From: Metaphire vulgaris
Lineage: Eukaryota; Annelida; Clitellata; Crassiclitellata; Megascolecidae
Reading direction: 5' to 3'
Length of the DNA stretch: 64,000 bases
Assembly: GCA_018105865.1 (NCBI GenBank)
Contig: CM030861.1
Coordinates: 1,821,984-1,885,983, forward strand
The translations under genes were made by a program, and so were the position numbers. Below the pieces are notes generated by a model that saw only the letters and a list, made by a program, of their open reading frames with translations, did not search any database and had not been told where the DNA came from. How positions within the stretch are numbered: position 1 is the stretch's first letter; every line of letters begins with the position of its first letter. Below, piece by piece: positions 59,240-64,000 of this stretch.

Positions 59240-59787
59240 TCTTTTCGTTTTGACTTGCGACAACCGCTCATACGACCGTTTGTCTATTTCGCGTAATTTG
59301 ATCAACTTTGAACACACCCGAGCATAAACCGCTGTTTAGACATCGATGTCTTTAATCAAAGTTTCGTATAGGCCTTAAGGTTAAAACTGTCCACCGACCT
59401 CATCAACTGTTTGTTATAAGTCAATATAATCAGTTGAACTAAAGTAGAGGTTGCCTATCAACCAGCAAACAACCGGTGTCAGGCTTTCGGCACTCGAAAC
59501 ACGCATGCAAATAATTATGACTTTCAAAAGGTTCTCTTTTGGGCCAAGACAGGGAGGGGTCTCCAAAGTACGACCCGCGGGCTGGGTACGGCCCGCCAAA
59601 ATCTGTAATCCGTCCCTACTACTACTACTACTAGGTCCATTTATATAGCGCTGTAGATTGCTAAAAATCCTAAGTTGGCGTTTTAATCAAAGCGAAGCGT
59701 GAAAGCAAGTCTTTCTGTATGGCGGCCTACAATTATTATAGGCCATACGTCGTCATAGTGTCGTTTATTTTCAAAATACTTGCAATT

Positions 59788-59859
<72 letters not shown>

Positions 59860-60400
59860 CAGAGACAGAGACAGAGAGAGAAGCCAATTAGGTTCAGATC
59901 AGCAATATCGAAATGTCCCTCGTTAACACAGGTCAGAATAGACCAGGGTTGTAGTTGCCCGGTGGTTGGGGTGATTGAACCCCCAGATAACTTTGCAACC
60001 CTCCCAAAAATCGCCTATCGGGTACATGCAGTTTCTGTCATTCGTTGAATTTCAGTCCTAAACCCCCCCCCATTCCAGCTCAAATTTCCCAACTCCAACA
60101 GTGGAATAGACCTAAGTAACGGACCATCAAATAACAATCTTTAGTAAGATAGTTCATGGCCTACCCACGAAGTATAGCGCATACGGAGAACAAGTCGTAA
60201 ACTTTGGTGCGAAAATTTCGTCAAATTTTACGGAGAAGTGAATAATTTTGCGATATAATAATTATTATTAGAACCCAACCTGGTCGTAGTTTGGCCAAAT
60301 ATAAACCGAGAAACGTCCTTTGCATAGGATCCTGCTCCATTTATGCACCACTCGAAGTTAACTAAACATTTAAAATTTATAACCAATTGGTTGGTAGGAA
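59240..60400. other. region upstream of the EF-hand gene; no certain exon
   Basis: A minus-strand ATG followed directly by the donor GTAAGA (59231-59237) could be a first exon of the EF-hand gene. A CTACTAC tract at 59617 and the (GA)n tract are the other landmarks. Confidence 0.3.
59792..59880. repeat. (GA)n then (GAGACA)n microsatellite
   Basis: About 48 bp of GA followed by GAGACA hexamers. Confidence 0.95.
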
Positions 60401-60722
60401 CAGTGGCGTAGCCAGGATTTCCGGAAAGGGGTCTTGGTTTTGATCATAGACAACTTCGAAAAATCTTGACAAGGAAAAAAGGTCATACTCATCTTTCCTC
60501 TTGTCTCCTTTTCCCTTTGCAGATGTGCTAACAAGCAAAAAAGGTTGTCACCTTAAATCTTTACTCTATAGCGCCTACTAATTATTTTGGGTCGGCAGCC
60601 AAGGGAGAGGGTTTGACCCCCAAAACCGCGTCCGAAACTTTAAAATGTATGGAAGCCATTAAAATAATTTTTCGTAGGCAGCCAAGGGGGTTTAAACCCA
60701 ACCACCCATGGCTACGTCACTG
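60401..60722. mobile_element. hAT MITE, CAGTGGCGTAGCC family
   Basis: Ends CAGTGGCGTAGCCAGG and CATGGCTACGTCACTG. Duplication GGTAGGAA/GGTAGGCA. Two reverse-oriented copies of the TGACAAG...AAAAAAGGT motif are inside. Confidence 0.88.
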
Positions 60723-61054
60723 GGTAGGCATGCATAGTTGAAGCAGTCAAATTCCGGGGAAATGGCTCATTCTACACGACCCTCATATTCCAGCTCTGAA
60801 TCACTTTTATGACACTTAACGCGTCCGTTTACATAGTTCGGTCACACAAGGAGCTAATTAAGAACTGGCCTACATCCTCGTAATGTCTAGGCCCCTACAA
60901 CTCTTCATTCCTCTTAAGGACACAATGACCCATCGACCTGGATTCAACTTTAAACCGAGAGCTCCAATATTTCTATTCATCGGTCGGTCATGTGTCCGCC
61001 GACACGGAGTGGACGCCAATATGGCCCGCCTGATGTGTCGTGAGTCACCGTGCT

Positions 61055-61244
61055 CAGTGTTTAAACTAGGCCGTTTCCGGGGGGGGATTGCCCTTCCCCC
61101 CGGAAATTTCAAATTCCCCCGGAAATTTTGGAATACTACATGGACTAACAGCGGCCCCTAGCAGAATTCCCCCCGGCTTTGTCAGTTCCCCCCTCGGCTT
61201 TCTCAGTTCCTCCCCCCGAGTCCAGAAGTCTAGATTAAACACTG
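61055..61244. mobile_element. hAT MITE, CAGTGTTTAATCTAG family
   Basis: Ends CAGTGTTTAAACTAGG and CTAGATTAAACACTG. Perfect duplication ACCGTGCT. Confidence 0.92.
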
Positions 61245-61284
61245 ACCGTGCTTCGTTTAGTAGTCACACTGCCATATACCAACT

Positions 61285-61456
61285 CAGTGTTTAATCTAGA
61301 CTCCTGGACTCCGGGGGGGGGGAACTGACAAAGCCGGGGAGGAATTCTGCTATGGGCTGCTGTTAGTTGATGTAGTATGCCAAAATTTCCGGGAGGAATT
61401 TGAAATTTCCGGGGGGAAAAAGGCAATTCCCCCGAAAAGGCCTAGATTAAATCATG
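61285..61456. mobile_element. hAT MITE, CAGTGTTTAATCTAG family, opposite orientation
   Basis: Ends CAGTGTTTAATCTAG and CCTAGATTAAATCATG. Duplication TACCAACT/TGCCAACT. Lies 40 bp from a sister copy and 18 bp from the next hAT element. Confidence 0.88.
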
Positions 61457-61474
61457 TGCCAACTCAAAATCATC

Positions 61475-62233
61475 AGTGATGGGCAAGTAACTAAAAATAT
61501 TAGTTTAGCTACAACTAAATTTAAACTAGAAATAAGTAGTTATGGCCTTAACTTTTAGTTGCAAACTAACTTTCTAAATAGTTAACTAAGCTAAAAAAAT
61601 ATAATCAAACATTTTGCAAATAATTTTACAATTAACTAAGCTAAAAAATATAGGAGTATCCAGAACAATCTCTATGGTCACTGATCTATGCCCACCAGCA
61701 AGAAATCTGCTTCTGCCATTGGCGTCTATTAATAGACGACAATGGTTTCTATGGTTTCTGCCCACCAGTGGGCGGAGCAACCGGACCTTGTTGGTAAACA
61801 CTGGATACCCCTATAGTCAAACATTTTGCAAATAATTTTACAACTATTTCCCATGTATCAGGCATGTGTTCATGAAAACATAGACGATACTTGCAACATG
61901 AACATGTCAGTCAATCAATAAAACATTGAAATCATTAATTATTGTCTATTTAATATTTAAGTCTTAGTCTAGACTGCAGGAATACAAGTTTGTTAAGTTT
62001 GTTTGGAAAAAACGACCCAGAAAGGAATAGATAAAAAGGGACTGTTATTGAGAATTCGGGACACCAACTAAAAAGTTTTAGTTAAACTATTTAGTTATTA
62101 ACTAAAAAATTTCAGCTAAACTAGCATTTTAACTAAACTATTTATATTTAATTAAACTATGAAGATAACTAAAAAATTTAGTTAAACTGTTAGTAACTAC
62201 TAACTAATTAGTTATCTATAGTAGCCCATCACT
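61475..62233. mobile_element. 759-bp hAT-like element with ACTAAA-rich interior
   Basis: Ends AGTGATGGGC and GCCCATCACT are perfect inverted repeats. The flanks AAAATCATC repeat at 61466-61474 and 62234-62242. The interior is built of (T)AACTAA(A)-type words near both ends. It hosts a nested TA-flanked element. Confidence 0.9.
61651..61813. mobile_element. 163-bp TA-flanked MITE, copy 2, nested in a hAT element
   Basis: Ends TAGGAGTATCC and GGATACCCCTA with TA on each side, a Tc1/mariner-type target. The centre holds a short palindrome around TCTATTAATAGA. Same length as the copy at 32139-32301. Confidence 0.85.
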
Positions 62234-62332
62234 AAAATCATCGGGGAAGTTCAACTACAGTAGCCTAGATTTAATAACGAGATTCCATCTAATCTAGCGT
62301 ACCGCGCTCAATTGTGCCCTTCACACACACTA

Positions 62333-62517
62333 CAGTAGAACTTCTTTATAACGGACTCGGTTATAACGCATACCCGCTATAACGTACCGCGATGCACAGT
62401 TCCGTATGGTACACTACCGTATTGGATGGTATTGGATACAAAGTACCTCGGATATAACGTACTAAATTTTGCAGACAGCTAAGTAGTCTACCGGTACATT
62501 ATAACGAAGTTCTAGTG
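62333..62517. mobile_element. 185-bp pogo/Tigger-like MITE
   Basis: Ends CAGTAGAACTTCTTTATAAC and GTTATAATG-type reverse words to GTTCTAGTG, flanked by TA. The CAGT...ACC/TTC..TATAACG end is typical of pogo/Tigger elements. A related end fragment lies at 62840-62910. Confidence 0.75.
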
Positions 62518-62839
62518 TAGATGGGAGTCGGTATTATTGAAACTGTCAATGTTACTCGTTTTGCCGGCGTACTGATGAGACAGTTTCCTGGTCTCACACA
62601 CCAGAAGAGTCGTCATTAGAATTGACGTTACCCAGTGCGGTAAAGCCATGGTGTCAACCCCTCTCCCAAACAAAACAAAATTACACCACGGACCTCCTCA
62701 AATTCTCCGGTACCAGCCCATACATACAAATGCAATCGCTTAGGCTATTTCGTTTAGAAACACCAAACGTCTTGGTGTCACCCCCTGTGATGATGCTGTA
62801 ACTTTTAATTGGTTTCACCTGATGCGGTCCGCAAACATA

Positions 62840-62910
62840 GGGGTCTTCGTTATAATGTACTTGGCTGTCTGCAAAATTTAGTACATTATATCCGAAGTGC
62901 TTTATATCCA
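62840..62910. mobile_element. fragment of the pogo/Tigger-like MITE
   Basis: TTCGTTATAATGTACTTGG and TAGTACATTATATCCGAAG match the right and internal parts of the element at 62333. No intact ends. Confidence 0.5.
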
Positions 62911-63355
62911 ATATCATAGTGCACCACACGGAATTTGTTCGTACGCATAGGGAAGGGTCGAAAAATGTACGATGCAACAGGGGGTATGAAAACATCACTA
63001 AGTTTTTTTGTATATGTAATATATGGATGGCCCTAAGGCCTAAGCAGTGGCGCAAAGCTGGTCGGAAAAACGGCCATGTCCTAATTCCTCAACAAAAAGC
63101 ACATTGGCCGGAGTATTTTAATTCTTTCTCTTGTCAGACCAGTGATGACTTTTTTACTTGTCAGTTTTTAGATTATTAAAGAAGTAAAGAAATGCAAAGA
63201 ACAAGTGGTGACTTTATAGAGCATTTTTAAAGGAAAATAAAACACCCATGTAGGCAGCATTGAGGTCACGACCTCTCCAAAAACAACCACGTCATGACAT
63301 GAGGACATGGGGGTAGTTTGTGCCTATGCCCCTAAGCAATGCACTCCACTCGTTT

Positions 63356-63500
63356 AGGGCTCATCCACATAGTACGTACGCATAAAAGGTCTACTGTATT
63401 TTCAACCCCCTGTTGTAAACACAGTACATACGCTAAAGTTCCAAAATCCAACCCCCACTCTCCCTCAGTGCATACGTACGTACTATATGGACGGACCCTT
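63356..63500. mobile_element. ~145-bp inverted-repeat element (ACGTACG-rich ends)
   Basis: AGGGCTCATCCACATAGTAC at the left pairs with GTACTATATGGACGGACCCT at the right. The ends recall the GGCCGTCC family. Confidence 0.65.
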
Positions 63501-63861
63501 ATTCATAAGGTTACAACTCAATGTAATTAAATCATGCTGCCATTCTTGTATTCAAGGCATTTTAGAAACAATTCCGCGACACAAATGACAAACTAAATCA
63601 ACAGAAAAGTCCAAGAGAAAATCTTGGAAAATTAACGACATTATAAAAGTCCAAAGAAATCAACTACAAGTCGTGAAAATTCAATGATGACTGTCTAATC
63701 GAAGTCCTTATCTGCGTGAACAATTTTGCATCCTTCACCGTTCATCGTTACAGTCCGCTGAAACGAGATTTTGAGCAACCATTTCATCTTGCCTCTTGTT
63801 GCTCGCTTCAAAATTTCTTTCACAACCATTCATTTTCTGAATCCCTGCCTCAGTTCTTATC

Positions 63862-64000
63862 TTACGATTCGCCAAGGGTTGAGATCCTGACCTTAGGCGC
63901 ATCAGCGGAGCCCAACTGTACCGGCCGTCCTCGCTTTGGCACCCTGTCGCCCGAAGCCAATTCTCCTTGAACAGCTGAATTTGTGGGCGCGTTTTCGTCC
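63862..64000 (-). CDS. partial exon with an AT-hook core, cut by the window edge
   Basis: A minus-strand frame is open from the right edge to a TAA at 63862-63864. It reads DENAPTNSAVQGELASGDRV then PKRGRPVQLGS. PKRGRP is the AT-hook core (P-R-G-R-P type) that binds the minor groove of AT-rich DNA in chromatin proteins. A weak donor (AAG then GTCAGG) precedes the stop, so this may be an internal or a last exon. It is short, so chance remains possible. Confidence 0.35.
   Translation of the reverse strand, partial: DENAPTNSAVQGELASGDRVPKRGRPVQLGSADAPKVRISTLGES

Noticed and set aside
60870..61161. 92-codon plus-strand ORF near 60.9-61.1 kb
   Set aside because: Its 3' half is a MITE (61055-61244) and the 5' half has no recognisable motif.

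Overview
The window is AT-rich, gene-poor nuclear DNA from an animal, most likely a non-vertebrate. The evidence is a divergent SoxC-type HMG-box gene, a LicD/fukutin-like gene, a spliced four-EF-hand gene, and a 5S-rRNA-derived relic of the non-vertebrate type. I cannot fix the phylum from sequence alone; a marine invertebrate, possibly a deuterostome, is my guess. There are no prokaryotic operons, CRISPR arrays or phage genes.

Coding content is small. (1) 4.6-5.7 kb, minus strand: an intronless SoxC-like transcription factor with a TATA box and one frame break near its end. (2) 27.9-28.8 kb, plus: a LicD/fukutin-type protein with a signal anchor and one frame break. (3) 38.5-40.0 kb, minus: a mucin-like single-pass membrane protein with two coding minisatellites and a frame break between them. 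(4) 53.5-57.3 kb, minus: four exons of a calmodulin-like protein whose splice junctions rebuild complete EF-hand loops. Weaker candidates are a Gly/His/Tyr-rich C-terminus (12.3 kb), a signal-peptide exon (43.85 kb) and an AT-hook exon running off the right edge.

The rest is a dense, nested mosaic of mobile elements. More than 25 short non-autonomous hAT-like elements can be delimited by terminal inverted repeats plus 8-bp target duplications. They fall into about eight families with different ends (CAGTGGCGTAGCC, CAGGGGCGTAGC, CAGTGGCGGTTCC, CAGTGTTTAATCTAG, CAGTGTTTATTCTAG, CATGGGCGCCC, CAGGGGTGCACAACC and others). Alongside them are 72-bp TTAA-flanked elements, a 163-bp TA-flanked element, a pogo/Tigger-like element, ~400-bp elements with GGGGCTGTCCATTAATTACG ends, and a 1.2-kb transposon with a degraded transposase-like ORF. 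Retroelements include degraded LINEs of at least three types, tRNA-derived SINEs sharing a 3' hairpin with one of these LINEs, and a 5S-derived relic. Long microsatellites often begin at LINE tails.

The most notable unexplained signal is a 19-bp motif, GACCTTTTTTGCTTGTCAG, recurring in both orientations inside many element families whose ends are otherwise unrelated. The SINE/LINE tail pairing, the nested insertions with an internal empty site, and the inverted 930-bp hAT copies around the LicD gene are also worth following up.
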